Below, piece after piece: positions 32,085 through 41,265 of a stretch of DNA of 61,701 nucleotides. The notes below the pieces were generated by a model that had not been told where the DNA came from, did not search any database, and saw nothing but the letters and a program-made list of their open reading frames with translations. The translations under genes and the position numbers were made by a program. The stretch is from JAIUNP01 sp020161975 (lineage in GTDB: Bacteria; Pseudomonadota; Alphaproteobacteria; Rhizobiales; Beijerinckiaceae). The first letter of the stretch is position 1; each line of letters opens with the position of its first letter. Location: positions 1 to 61,701 of the forward strand of contig DAIOGK010000022.1 of the NCBI GenBank assembly GCA_036745275.1. Reading direction: 5' to 3'.

Positions 32085-33860
32085 TCATTTCACCCCGAAC
32101 ACCAGGATCTTGCCCGTCGTCGGCTTGACCGGCCATTGCGGGTGATTGACGCCGGACATGGCGGCGATGCGCTGCGTGCCGTTGATCGAATAGGTGATCA
32201 GCCCGCCCGCGAACGCGCCTTCGAAATGCTGGCCGAACAGCACCTCGCCGTTGCTTGCGCGCATGATCCGGAAGTTGCCGCCCATGTCCCCGAATGCGAC
32301 GATGCCGCCTGCGGTCGGCGTCACCGCCCCCAGGATCGGATAGTTAGTGCGCACGCGCCAGCGCCACTCACCGGTGTCGGCATCGCTGGCATAGACCCAG
32401 CCGCCCCATTTTTCGACCGGGTCCTGCATACCCGCCATTTTATAGGGGCTGATGTACGTCACGCCGAACCAGACGAACCCGTCCGGCACATTGCGGGCCG
32501 CCTTGTCGTCGGGCTTGATTTCCGCCGTGGTGCACCACTCGTTTTCCCCGGTGAACACGAGGTTGAACTTCGGATCATAGGCGGCGCTGTTCCATTCGCC
32601 GCCACCCACCGAGCCGGGGCAGAAATACACCGGCTTGTAGGGTTCGAACGGCACGTCGGTGTTCAGCTGCTTCGTCACCGGGTTGCGGTAAAGCTGTTTG
32701 TCGGTCGCCCGGTCATAGGTGTAGAGGTGGCCGTCCTTGGGGTGGAAAGACAGGAGCTTGCGCCCGGCCCGTGACGTGTAGAGCGTCGGCGGGTTGGACA
32801 TGTCCCAATCGTGCCAGTCATCCTTCATGATGTCGTAGCGCTTGACGTAATTGCCGGTCTTCGCATCGACAATCAACATCGTGTTCGTCATCAGGTTGGA
32901 GCCGGGGCGCAAGGACTTGACGAAATCCGGCGCCGGGTTGCCGACCGGGATATAGAGATAGCCGGTTTCCGGATCGAGCGTATAGGACGTCCAGGTGCCG
33001 CCGCCGCTGATCGGCACATCCGGTGGATTGCCCCAGGTTGCCTGCATTTCCTCGGTGGGCATCTTGCCCTCGGGCGCCAGCAATTCATCATCGGCCTGTT
33101 TGGGCACGGTGAAAATCTGCCAGAGGGCTTTGCCTGTGTTGGCATCGATGCCGAACACGCGCCCGCGGATGTTGTGGAGATCGCCGCCCGAGTTGCCCCA
33201 GAAGATCATGCCGTTCCACGCCACCGGCGCGGCATTGAACCACATCTTCTTGTCCTTCTGGCCGAGGTACGTCTCCCACAGCTTCTTGCCGGTCTTCAGC
33301 TCATAGGCCCGCATGAAACCATCGGGAAATACGCGAAACAGCTTGCCATCGAGATAGGCAGGGCCACGGTTGACCGGCATCAGGCCAATGCCGCTTTTTT
33401 CCTCGATCCGCCATTTTTCCTCGCAGGTCAGGGGATCAAGCGCGAAAATATCTTCCGCTGTCGTGCCGATCAGCAAACCTTCGATCATCAGCAGGCCCGT
33501 CTGCGATCCTTCCAGACGCTTGGTGTCATAGGTGCAGATGACCTTAAGGTTGGCAGCATTGTCGGCGTTGATCTGCGCAAGCGGGGAATAACGATCCGAC
33601 GTGATGGTGCGATTATAGCTCGCCCATTCCGTCAGGGCACTGCCGGTCGGAACGGGCGTGGTCACATTACTCGCCGTTGCCGGCTGGCGCACTTCAACCT
33701 CGATTTTCGCCGCCGGGTTCCCGGCACTGAAAAACAGGTTCATGAAGGCCGCGCCGATCATGATGGGATTGGAACCGATCGCGAAAGTGCCGGCGACGCC
33801 GAGGAGCCCAAGGCCTGCCAGCCAGAGAATAATCTTCTTCAAATTCATAGGAACACCCAT
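32085..33860 (-). CDS. membrane-anchored PQQ-type quinoprotein dehydrogenase
   Basis: The protein is about 591 residues from ATG 33860 (ATG 33848 gives MNLKK). One N-terminal membrane segment (IILWLAGLGLLGVAGTFAIG) is followed by an eight-bladed quinoprotein propeller with many Trp-docking elements: ALDPLTCEEKWRIEE, GRVFGIDANTGKALWQI, GYLYIPVGNPAPDF, WVYASDADTGEWRWRV. The catalytic-Asp region reads DWHDWDMSNPP. The residue two after the Asp is Ser, as in calcium enzymes, not the extra Asp of lanthanide enzymes. The vicinal Cys pair of soluble methanol/ethanol dehydrogenases is not seen. It oxidises an alcohol or sugar in the periplasm. No pqq synthesis genes are present. Confidence 0.83.
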   Translation of the reverse strand: MGVPMNLKKIILWLAGLGLLGVAGTFAIGSNPIMIGAAFMNLFFSAGNPAAKIEVEVRQPATASNVTTPVPTGSALTEWASYNRTITSDRYSPLAQINADNAANLKVICTYDTKRLEGSQTGLLMIEGLLIGTTAEDIFALDPLTCEEKWRIEEKSGIGLMPVNRGPAYLDGKLFRVFPDGFMRAYELKTGKKLWETYLGQKDKKMWFNAAPVAWNGMIFWGNSGGDLHNIRGRVFGIDANTGKALWQIFTVPKQADDELLAPEGKMPTEEMQATWGNPPDVPISGGGTWTSYTLDPETGYLYIPVGNPAPDFVKSLRPGSNLMTNTMLIVDAKTGNYVKRYDIMKDDWHDWDMSNPPTLYTSRAGRKLLSFHPKDGHLYTYDRATDKQLYRNPVTKQLNTDVPFEPYKPVYFCPGSVGGGEWNSAAYDPKFNLVFTGENEWCTTAEIKPDDKAARNVPDGFVWFGVTYISPYKMAGMQDPVEKWGGWVYASDADTGEWRWRVRTNYPILGAVTPTAGGIVAFGDMGGNFRIMRASNGEVLFGQHFEGAFAGGLITYSINGTQRIAAMSGVNHPQWPVKPTTGKILVFGVK

Positions 33861-34355
33861 GCCGTTCTGTTCAACTCTCACGAGCCACCGCATCTTCTGC
33901 AAGCACTAGGAGTAAGCCGCGTTGTTGCTGTGTGTCCACATCATAGTGGTGCCTCGAATGCACAATATAGTTGAGCGCGGTGCCCGGCTTTGCCGTTGCA
34001 TTCGATGCATGAGTGAACGTCTCCCCGCAAATCGCCCGAGCATGTGACGCTGCCCCCAGGTTTTACCCAGTTTTGAGTTCGTTTTCGGGGTTGTTGAGCC
34101 TGCTGGGCGGGTGATGGCGCGGAACTTTTTGCATTGCGCAGCGCCAGGGTCGGGCGTTGCGCGGCGCAAGTGGAAATTTGCCAGCGGATTATCTGGAGAG
34201 ATTTCCACAAAAGCGGTGAAGGCGGTTCTGTTCCCGGGATCTTGGTGCACACGGCGTTGGTCTACGCCTGTGATGTTGCGCGAGGCCGATTTCCTGTAAC
34301 TTCAGCGGTCGGACATATACCGATACAGGCCTTAGAAGCGCCGGTAGATGTGCTG
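33861..34355. other. intergenic region, no recognisable gene
   Basis: This 495-bp gap separates the quinoprotein gene (starting at its left edge) from the 3' end of the next minus-strand gene. Frames on both strands up to 114 codons show no family pattern. The promoter of the quinoprotein gene should lie at 33870-33990, but I cannot pick it out. Confidence 0.4.
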
Positions 34356-35423
34356 CTATTTCCGCCGGCGTACGCCCGTTCCGATTTCGTCGGGAACCAC
34401 GAGTTCGCCGTCCTGCACCTCGATCCCCTCGTAGGGATCGTTTTGCAGACGCTCGAATTCCGCTAGTTCGCAGGCAAAATCCATGTTGGGCAAGGCGGAG
34501 GCCACATGCAGCGCATGGGCGGCGAGCAGCCGGCTGCCCACATTCGCCCCAAGCCGACAGCCAAGGCCGGCGATGTCGCACATACGCGCCATCGTGATGA
34601 TGTTGAGGATGCCGCCGGAGCGGGGGATCTTGAGGTTGATGGCATCCACGCGCCGGTTGGCCACCAAATCCATGACTTGCTCCACGCTGGCCGCAGTCTC
34701 ATCGGCTTCGATGGGTAGTTCCACCGCCCGCGTCACGGCCTCAAGTCCCGCAATATCAGTGTCGATAAGTGGCTGTTCCATCATCGAAATGCTGCAATCC
34801 TCGACACGGCGGGCAAACTCAATGGCACCCTTGGTGCGAAACCCCATGTTGGGATCGACACTGATGAAAATGTCATCGCCCACCGCGTTGCGCACCGCGC
34901 GCACACGCTCGGCATCCTCGCGCGGCCTGCCCTCGACTTTCAACTTCAGATAGCGATAGCCCTGATCGATCAGTTCTCGGGCTTTGTCGCGCATCTGGTC
35001 GGGCGACTTGATCGACAGGATGCGTAGCAGCGGCACCTTGGCACGCGTCTTGCCGCCGTGCAGTTGGTAGAGCGGAATCTTCATGAGCCGCGCGGCCAAA
35101 TCATGCAGCGCGCAATCCACCGCACCCTTTGCCGGGTTGTTCTGGCGGATCGAACGACGGGCAAGGCCCATGTTGGCCTCGATCGCGAAGGCGTCCTTGC
35201 CCGCCAGCAGTTTGCCGATCTTTTCGAGCACTTCATAGGTGCCCGACTGGGTGGCGCCAAGGTGGGCAAAGGCGGCGGCATAGCCTTCACCGATCGTACC
35301 GTCTTCAGCTGTGAGCGTGAAGATGCAGGCGTCGTTGGTGGGAATGGCAAAGCCCGAAATCCGCCAATTCGGATCCTTGTCCGCCAGGGAAACACGTTCA
35401 ACGTGAAAGCTCTTGATGCGCAC
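34356..35423 (-). CDS. enolase-superfamily dehydratase/epimerase (mandelate racemase type)
   Basis: This 355-residue protein starts at GTG 35423 (MRIKSFHVER). It has the superfamily residues K160 and K162 (YLKLKVEG), metal ligands D190 (SVDPNMG), E216 (MEQPL) and D241 (EADET), and the opposite base K265 (NLKIPRSGG). The K...K arrangement is again the muconate-cycloisomerase-like pattern, different in sequence from the enzyme at 5908. It is divergent from the LysR gene at 35544 and so probably its target. The substrate is unknown. The neighbouring aspartate-dehydrogenase-like and DHDPS-family enzymes suggest a carboxylate or amino-acid pathway. Confidence 0.85.
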   Translation of the reverse strand: MRIKSFHVERVSLADKDPNWRISGFAIPTNDACIFTLTAEDGTIGEGYAAAFAHLGATQSGTYEVLEKIGKLLAGKDAFAIEANMGLARRSIRQNNPAKGAVDCALHDLAARLMKIPLYQLHGGKTRAKVPLLRILSIKSPDQMRDKARELIDQGYRYLKLKVEGRPREDAERVRAVRNAVGDDIFISVDPNMGFRTKGAIEFARRVEDCSISMMEQPLIDTDIAGLEAVTRAVELPIEADETAASVEQVMDLVANRRVDAINLKIPRSGGILNIITMARMCDIAGLGCRLGANVGSRLLAAHALHVASALPNMDFACELAEFERLQNDPYEGIEVQDGELVVPDEIGTGVRRRK

Positions 35424-35502
35424 GGGGCGGCCTCGCTCTGTCTGTGGCGCCCCAGGGGCACCATGGATGGATTGGCGATAGCCTTGCACAAAGGAGCTAT
35501 AT

Positions 35503-35525
35503 CGAGTAATCGCAATTGTTGCTCG
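35503..35525. promoter_or_regulatory. candidate LysR operator (dyad) in divergent promoter
   Basis: A 23-bp interrupted dyad with CGAG at 35503-35506 and CTCG at 35522-35525, and inner AA/TT matches around a central CAATTG, lies in the gap between the enolase-superfamily gene and the LysR gene. LysR boxes commonly sit at this position. Confidence 0.4.
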
Positions 35526-35543
35526 AAATATAGGTGTTTTGTT

Positions 35544-36545
35544 ATGGATAAGGTTGAATCGTTACCACCAGTACCGCGCGGGCGAAGCCCGACACCGTTC
35601 AGCGAGGAAAAGTTGCGCCGGGCCATTACCGGTCGGGTCAAACTCAATCATCTGCGCATCTTCGTGGAGGTGGCCCGACAGGAGAACGTCTCGCGCGCGG
35701 CACGGTTGCTCAATTTGGCCCAGCCGGCGGTGACCAAGACCTTGCGCGAACTTGAGGACATTTTGGCCACGGAATTGTTTGAGCGTCGCGCGCGTGGCGT
35801 AATTCTGACCGATTCCGGTCGACTGGTGCTGCCGCATGCCGAGACGATGCTGACGGGGTTAGCACGGATCGGCGACCAGATCACATCATTCCTAGGCGGC
35901 TGGTCGGGGTCGGTCACCATCGGCGCCACAATGGCCGCACTGCCCCATCTTTTACCGCGAGCGCTGGCCGATCCCAAAATTCTAGAAACGCAAGGGGTGG
36001 TGCGGGTTGTGGAAGGGAACATTGATCCGATGCTGCGCGCCCTGCGGCGCGGCGACATCGATCTTCTGGTCGGCCGCCTGCCAGGACCCCAGGACGACGA
36101 CATACTCGTCCAGGAACTGGTGCTCGACGATCCATTCGTGCCGGTCGTGGCCGCAAGCCATCCGCTGGCTGCACCCGGTGTTGTCATCACCACCAAGCAA
36201 TTATCGGATTTTCCATGGATCATGCCGCCTTACGGTTCTTCCGCTGCTGAGCCGCTCCATCTCTACATGATCGCCAACAACATCCGTCCCGCAAGCAAGG
36301 TCATTGAAACTGTATCGTACCAGGCCATTCAAGGGTTGCTGGAGAACAGCGAACTGATTGCAATTCTGCCCCGGCACCTGGCCCGGCTGGGCGTGATGCG
36401 CGGCACACTGCACATCGTGGGGCCTGCGTTGGAAAAGGGGGGCATGTCGATAGGCATCACCTACAGCAGCGACCGTCCGCTGACGCCACTCGCACTGCTG
36501 TTCGTTAACGCATTCCGGGACGCAGCGAGCAAGGTTATGCCCTGA
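35544..36545 (+). CDS. LysR-family regulator, GbpR/PcaQ-like
   Basis: The 333-residue protein has a longer N-terminal arm than usual (about 35 residues). The LysR HTH follows: LNHLRIFVEVARQENVSRAARLLNLAQPAVTKTLRELEDILATELFERRARGVILTDSG. The effector domain contains VRVVEGNIDPMLRALRRGDIDLLVGRLPGPQ. The style resembles GbpR/PcaQ regulators of sugar or aromatic catabolism. ATG 35544 is preceded by the dyad above. It is divergent from the enolase-superfamily gene, and its 3' end overlaps that of the aspartate-dehydrogenase-like gene by 11 bases, tail to tail. Confidence 0.9.
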   Translation: MDKVESLPPVPRGRSPTPFSEEKLRRAITGRVKLNHLRIFVEVARQENVSRAARLLNLAQPAVTKTLRELEDILATELFERRARGVILTDSGRLVLPHAETMLTGLARIGDQITSFLGGWSGSVTIGATMAALPHLLPRALADPKILETQGVVRVVEGNIDPMLRALRRGDIDLLVGRLPGPQDDDILVQELVLDDPFVPVVAASHPLAAPGVVITTKQLSDFPWIMPPYGSSAAEPLHLYMIANNIRPASKVIETVSYQAIQGLLENSELIAILPRHLARLGVMRGTLHIVGPALEKGGMSIGITYSSDRPLTPLALLFVNAFRDAASKVMP

Positions 36546-37344
36546 ACGAACCTGCCTCGCGCTCGATCAGGGTGACGAGACTGAGTGCCGTCATTTCCGA
36601 ACTTTTCGGATTGGTCGCCATAGCCCGGTTGGACAAGCAGATTTCATAGGTGCCGGCGGCTCCCTCGATCCTGAGCGTATGGCGGTTTGCAGTGACGGTC
36701 GGGTCGACGACCAGCCGCACGAGCGTCCTGTCCAGCCCAATTCCGGCCAGCGCAGTTGTCACCGTGGCATTGCCGTTCTGTGGAAAGGTCGCGGCTGCAA
36801 CACGGGCGCTCGCCACCATAAATTCATGAGGCGTGCGCACCGAATCGAGATCGACCATGCGCTCGGCCGGGGTGCCCTTCCAGGCAGCCGGCGGCTTGGT
36901 GACGATATGCTCGACGCGCGTGAGCGGCAGCAGGGCTGCAGCTCTGAGAATATCGATGCCGCCGATGGCACCGTTGGGAATAAGCAGGCGGCGGTTTGCG
37001 AGGTCGGCAGCGGCTGTCAGCCGGTCCCGCGTGGCCTCGTCTGCAAGGGCGCTGACCGAGATGGGGGCAAAATCCGCGCCTGCGGCAAAAGCCGCCTGTC
37101 CCCAGGGCTCGACAGCAGTAGCGCCCGCTGCCTCCACAACCAGATCGGCCAATCCTCGTTCCAGCGCCTCGGCACCGATCAGCACCCTGGTGCCGGGGAC
37201 GGCAGCACGATTGGCCCCTTCCCGCAATCCAATCGCAACAAGGTCAACCTGAGCATTCCGCTCCTGCAGCAGCGTGATGGTGCGGCGGGCTAGGCTGCCC
37301 CACCCCACCATCACGAGACGCAAGGTGCGTGTTCCCTGTGCCAT
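36535..37344 (-). CDS. aspartate-dehydrogenase-like (NadX) oxidoreductase
   Basis: The 269-residue protein has an N-terminal NAD(P) fold (LRLVMVGWGSLARRTITLLQER) and the family's central motif RRLLIPNGAIGGIDILRAA. Its C-terminal half resembles L-aspartate dehydrogenase (VRTPHEFMVASARVAAATFPQNGNATVTTALAGIGLDRTLVRLVVDP). These enzymes interconvert L-aspartate and oxaloacetate imine. It starts 3 bp after the DHDPS-family gene stop, in one operon. In a catabolic cluster it may release ammonia from an amino-acid intermediate. Confidence 0.83.
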   Translation of the reverse strand: MAQGTRTLRLVMVGWGSLARRTITLLQERNAQVDLVAIGLREGANRAAVPGTRVLIGAEALERGLADLVVEAAGATAVEPWGQAAFAAGADFAPISVSALADEATRDRLTAAADLANRRLLIPNGAIGGIDILRAAALLPLTRVEHIVTKPPAAWKGTPAERMVDLDSVRTPHEFMVASARVAAATFPQNGNATVTTALAGIGLDRTLVRLVVDPTVTANRHTLRIEGAAGTYEICLSNRAMATNPKSSEMTALSLVTLIEREAGSFRA

Positions 37345-37347
37345 GGA

Positions 37348-38304
37348 TCAGAGCTTCAGGCCGCAGCTCTTGAAGGCGGTCTCGATCGCGACTCGTTCCT
37401 GATCTGTTAGCGGCAGCATCGGACGGCGCACGGTGCCGCCGCGCTGACCCAGAAGGTCCTGCCAATACTTCTGGGCTGCCTGTGGCTTGCCGCCCGGCCG
37501 GGTTGACTTCAATGCCTTGCGCACGGGTTCGAGGCTGTCGCGCACCCTCCGGGCCTTGGCGTAATCGCCGGCGAAGGCCAGGTCTGTATATTCGCGCATG
37601 CGCCGGTCGTTCCTGGTCTGCAAGAGGTAGGGCGGTGATGAACAGAGGTAGAGGCGCCAGTTCAGGTCGATGATGTTATCCAGCCACTCGTCCTCTGACG
37701 CCGTGGAAACGATTATCTTGTCGCCAGCCAGATGAGTGAGCTTGGTATACATCTCGCGCGGCACAGAATATTTGATCGCGACAACGGTTTCGAGATCGGC
37801 AATGCGCGAGCAAAGCTCGGGACTCATCAGATAACCGCTGTCTGGATGGCTCCACAGCGCGATGCCGATATCCACTTGCTCTGAGATATACTTGTAATAC
37901 TGATAGAGGGTCTCGTCGACGTCGTGCAGGAAGTGCAGCAACGGTGCATGGACAACGATGTAATCCGCACCGACGTTCTGGGCATGTTTGGCAAGCTCGA
38001 TCACCGTATCCATGTTCTGGTCCGAACATGACATAATGGTTTGCTTGCCGCTCTTCGTAGCCGCCTCGGCGGCGAGTTCGAAGGTCCGCTTGCGTTCATC
38101 AAGGCTCATCGAGAAGAACTCGCCCTGCTTGCCACTTACGAACACGCCGTCGATCTTCAGGTCATCGAACCAATGAGCGAGGTTCTTGGAAAATCCCTTC
38201 TCATCAATGGAGAAATCATCGTTAAACGGAGTGAGCCCGGCTGCCCAGATGCCCCGCATGGTTTCGCGCGAATAGGCTTTCGCGTCATGCCGCTTGTATT
38301 TCAT
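37348..38304 (-). CDS. DHDPS-family aldolase/lyase
   Basis: This 318-residue protein is a dihydrodipicolinate-synthase-type TIM barrel: GIWAAGLTPFNDDFSIDEKGFSKNLAHWFDDLKIDGVFVSGKQGEFFSMSLDERKRTFELAAEAA, then VAIKYSVPREM with the Schiff-base lysine of the family. The GTTGE-type motif of DHDPS is replaced by SGKQGE, so it is not lysine-biosynthetic DapA. It is likely an aldolase or hydratase-aldolase of a catabolic pathway. GGGAGAG precedes the ATG at 38304. It lies in an operon with the Bug protein upstream and the aspartate-dehydrogenase-like gene downstream. Confidence 0.85.
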   Translation of the reverse strand: MKYKRHDAKAYSRETMRGIWAAGLTPFNDDFSIDEKGFSKNLAHWFDDLKIDGVFVSGKQGEFFSMSLDERKRTFELAAEAATKSGKQTIMSCSDQNMDTVIELAKHAQNVGADYIVVHAPLLHFLHDVDETLYQYYKYISEQVDIGIALWSHPDSGYLMSPELCSRIADLETVVAIKYSVPREMYTKLTHLAGDKIIVSTASEDEWLDNIIDLNWRLYLCSSPPYLLQTRNDRRMREYTDLAFAGDYAKARRVRDSLEPVRKALKSTRPGGKPQAAQKYWQDLLGQRGGTVRRPMLPLTDQERVAIETAFKSCGLKL

Positions 38305-38432
38305 CCTGGTCTCTCCCGAAGGGGGTGTTGAATGACGGCACCTTGCAGTCATCATATATAAAAATCTAATCGCCATTTGCTCTTCATCCATATCGTTATC
38401 GATATGGATGAACGCGGGCTTCAACCGGCGCC

Positions 38433-39437
38433 CTAGTTGTCCAGCTTGATGTTGTTCTTGGCGATCACCTTTGCCCAATTGGCGCGGTCCTTCTCGATGC
38501 GGGCCGCGAATTCGGTTGGCGTTACCGGCGTGGGCACAGCGCCAACGACCTCGAACCGCTTGGAAAGCTCGGGGTCACGCAGAATCGCGCCGGCTTGTTT
38601 TGCCACGGCGGCAGCGACGTCCGGGCTCATCGTGGCTGGGCCGAACAAGCCGAACCAACTGGCCCCCATCACGCCCGGGTAGCCTTGTTCCGCGATCGTG
38701 GGAATGTCGGGGGCGGCCTTGTTGCGGGTTTCGCCAACGAGGCCCAACGCCTTCATCTTGCCGCTATGGATCTGCGGCAGCGCAGCAGGCAGATCCGCGA
38801 ACAGCCCGTCAATGGTGCCGCCCAGCGCATCGGTCATTGCGGGCGCGACGCCGCGATAGGGTACGTGCTGGATGTTGATCTTGGTCACATCCTTCAGAAG
38901 CTCGACGTAAAGGTGCAGAATGTTGCCGTTGCCGGCTGAGCCAAGCGTGATGGTCTTGCCGTCCTTGGCCATCTTGACCAGATCGGCGATCGAGTTTGCC
39001 GGATGGTCCTTCCGCACGATCAGCGCTGTGCCGTTGACCACCAGCGTCGTGATTGGCCTCAACTCCTTGGCCGGATTGTAGGGGTTGTTCGGGTCCAGCG
39101 TCGGCGTGATGGTGAGCAGACCCGATGTCGCGAAAAGAAGAGTCTGGCCGTCGGGTGCGGAGCCAGAGACATATTGCGCGCCGATCACGCCGTTGGCACC
39201 GGTGCGGTTTTCTACGATAACAACCGAACCTGTTTTCTCACGCAATTTTTCGGAGAATGTCCGCGCCACGAAGTCGGCTGGGCCGCCGGCTGCCATCGGG
39301 ACGATAATCTTGGTTTCCTGAGCGCGCACGGGCACCAGGGCTGTCGCTGCGAAAAAGCCTGCAAACGCGAACCGCAGACCTGGGAAAGTCCGCTTCAACT
39401 GAGCCCGCAGTCGCATGCTCGAAATGTTGCCAATCAT
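38433..39437 (-). CDS. Bug-family (TctC-type) substrate-binding protein
   Basis: The 334-residue precursor has a signal peptide (GLRFAFAGFFAATALVPVRAQ). The Bug fold starts ETKIIVPMAAGGPADFVARTFSEKLREKTGSVVIVENRTGANGVIGAQYVSGSAPDGQTLLFATSG. These proteins bind carboxylates for tripartite tricarboxylate transporters. GGAGGAAAAG precedes the ATG at 39437. No TctA or TctB membrane gene is nearby, so it is an orphan binding protein, a common situation in this family. It likely recognises the substrate of the downstream enzymes. Confidence 0.88.
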   Translation of the reverse strand: MIGNISSMRLRAQLKRTFPGLRFAFAGFFAATALVPVRAQETKIIVPMAAGGPADFVARTFSEKLREKTGSVVIVENRTGANGVIGAQYVSGSAPDGQTLLFATSGLLTITPTLDPNNPYNPAKELRPITTLVVNGTALIVRKDHPANSIADLVKMAKDGKTITLGSAGNGNILHLYVELLKDVTKINIQHVPYRGVAPAMTDALGGTIDGLFADLPAALPQIHSGKMKALGLVGETRNKAAPDIPTIAEQGYPGVMGASWFGLFGPATMSPDVAAAVAKQAGAILRDPELSKRFEVVGAVPTPVTPTEFAARIEKDRANWAKVIAKNNIKLDN

Positions 39438-39640
39438 CTTTTCCTCCGCTGTCCGTTTGCCAAACCGCAGGCGGCGGGACCGCACTTGCGCGTGTTGGCT
39501 CAACGGTTTCACAGGATAGCCATTCTGAGAAATCGCCATTCAGACGAACGGCATATCAAATTGGTTATGGCGTCCTGTAAATCGCACTTGCGTTGCCGGG
39601 TTTCGCCAATTGCTGTCTTAGGGTGTGGTGCAAGCGCAAC

Positions 39641-39727
39641 CTCCTCGGCAATGGCGGACCGAAAGAGCCGCGATCAACCGCGCTGACGGTCGAGGAAAAA
39701 GCTGTGGTTGTCGCTTTCCGGCGGCAA
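39641..39727 (+). pseudogene. IS481-family transposase fragment
   Basis: The plus strand reads GPKEPRSTALTVEEKAVVVAFRR, matching the conserved linker of IS481-type transposases (GPKEPRS.VLT.EEEA..VAFR). Nothing before or after it continues the gene. The rest of 39438-39834 shows no gene. Confidence 0.5.
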
Positions 39728-39834
39728 CGAAAGGCGCAGCAACCGGCACCCGTCGCGCGCCCAAAGATCGGCGCGATGACCGCAGGGATCACCAGAAATC
39801 TGGCAATGAGCAACCGATGGATCGCGTTCCAGAA

Positions 39835-41265
39835 TCAGGTGTCTTTGGTGCGGTGAACAGAGGGGGCGTCCTCACGGGCGTTTGACGGAAACAGCGCGAT
39901 TTCCGGACGCTTGACCGGGAGGCGCACCGAGACGCGCAGCCCGCCGCGCCGGCGATTGTCGAGTGCGATCATCCCGCCATGTTCGATGATGATCGACTTG
40001 GCGATTGTCAGCCCCAGGCCCGTGCCGCCGGTCTTCCGGCTTCTTGAATTCTCGACGCGATAGAATGGTTCAAAGACCTTGTCGAGTTCCGTATCAGGAA
40101 TTCCGGGGCCATCATCGACCACCTCGATCACGATGTTCGCGCTCTCCGATTTGACGAGAACCCGCACGGTGTTCCCGTATTTCAGCGCATTGTCGATGAT
40201 GTTTCCCATAGCGCGCTTGATGGCGACAGGTTTTCCGGCAACCGAAGCGTGGTTGATGCCCTTCAGGCGGATGGGCCGACCGTGATCTGCTTCGGCGTCC
40301 ACGATTGTCCGGATCATGGTGGCAAGGTCGAAGGTTCTCGATGCCTCCTGCGTGACCCCCATTTTGAGATAGTCGAGCGTGGAATTGATCATCAACTCCA
40401 TCTCGGCAAGGTCACGGTCGATGTGATTGCGCGTCGCTTCGTCGTCGAGCATCTCCGAGCGGAGCCGCAACCGTGTGATTGGCGTTCTCAGATCGTGGCT
40501 CACGGCGGCGAGCGCCATTGTGCGCTCTGAAACCAGATGCCGGACGCGATTTCCCATCGTGTTAAAGGCTCTTGCCGCGCGGCGCACCTCGGCGGGGCCG
40601 ATCTCCGAAACCGGCTCGCTCGCTTCATCGACGCTGAAGCGTTCAGCCGCGACGGCGAGATCGTGCAAGGGGCGCGTAACCCACCTCAGCAGCAGGATCG
40701 CGATCAGAATGATCATGGAGCCGATGACAGCGCCAATCGCGAGGATATTCCCGGCCAGGTGGTGCGCGGTGCCGAAGGTTGCCGAGGCGAAATTCAGCCA
40801 AGTCCCATCTTCGAGCTTCACAGAAACAAGAAGCATATGCTTGTAGGCTTCGCTCTTACCGGCATTGAGCGCTCCGTCGTCCGCGTACCCTACGCGAAAG
40901 GACTCTGCGCCAAACTCCGGCACAAGCTCTCTCAGGCGCTCCTCCATGGCGCGCGAGCGACTGGTGACTGGCGCGTTGCCGAGCACCAGGCTGACATTGC
41001 TCCAATGAACTTCGAGCGAGGCTGTCGCCAGGGCATGCGCCGCCTTGTCGCGCTCTGCTTCATCGGGAATGTTGCTGATGGCGCGTTTGATCGAGACGAT
41101 GCGTTCGGCAAGGCCCCGGTCGCGCGCGGTGGTGGCCATCCCCTCGGCGCCGATCTGATAGACCCAATAGCCGACGAGGCTCATGGCCAGCAGTGCACCG
41201 GCGAGGATCATGACGGCGCGGATCACGATGGTGTCGGGCAGCCACCGGACGGGTTGCGCCATCAT
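39835..41265 (-). CDS. sensor histidine kinase (EnvZ/RstB-like)
   Basis: This 476-residue protein has two membrane segments (VIRAVMILAGALLAMSLVGYWVYQ and ILAIGAVIGSMIILIAILLLRWV) around a periplasmic sensor of about 130 residues. A HAMP region follows, then the H-box AAVSHDLRTPITRLRLRSEML. The kinase domain has N-box NIIDNALKYG, G1 VDDGPGIPDTELDKVFEPFYR and G2 GGTGLGLTIAKSII. It is coupled by ATGA to its response regulator. Position beside copper genes suggests sensing of periplasmic copper or redox stress. The periplasmic part has no obvious Met/His copper cluster, so the signal is open. Confidence 0.9.
   Translation of the reverse strand: MMAQPVRWLPDTIVIRAVMILAGALLAMSLVGYWVYQIGAEGMATTARDRGLAERIVSIKRAISNIPDEAERDKAAHALATASLEVHWSNVSLVLGNAPVTSRSRAMEERLRELVPEFGAESFRVGYADDGALNAGKSEAYKHMLLVSVKLEDGTWLNFASATFGTAHHLAGNILAIGAVIGSMIILIAILLLRWVTRPLHDLAVAAERFSVDEASEPVSEIGPAEVRRAARAFNTMGNRVRHLVSERTMALAAVSHDLRTPITRLRLRSEMLDDEATRNHIDRDLAEMELMINSTLDYLKMGVTQEASRTFDLATMIRTIVDAEADHGRPIRLKGINHASVAGKPVAIKRAMGNIIDNALKYGNTVRVLVKSESANIVIEVVDDGPGIPDTELDKVFEPFYRVENSRSRKTGGTGLGLTIAKSIIIEHGGMIALDNRRRGGLRVSVRLPVKRPEIALFPSNAREDAPSVHRTKDT

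Noticed and set aside
32037..33974. Long plus-strand open frames across the quinoprotein gene
   Set aside because: They are antisense shadows; the minus strand shows the quinoprotein propeller repeats.
33861..34355. Possible transposase remnant on the minus strand
   Set aside because: None of the three frames gives a recognisable transposase motif, so no call is made.
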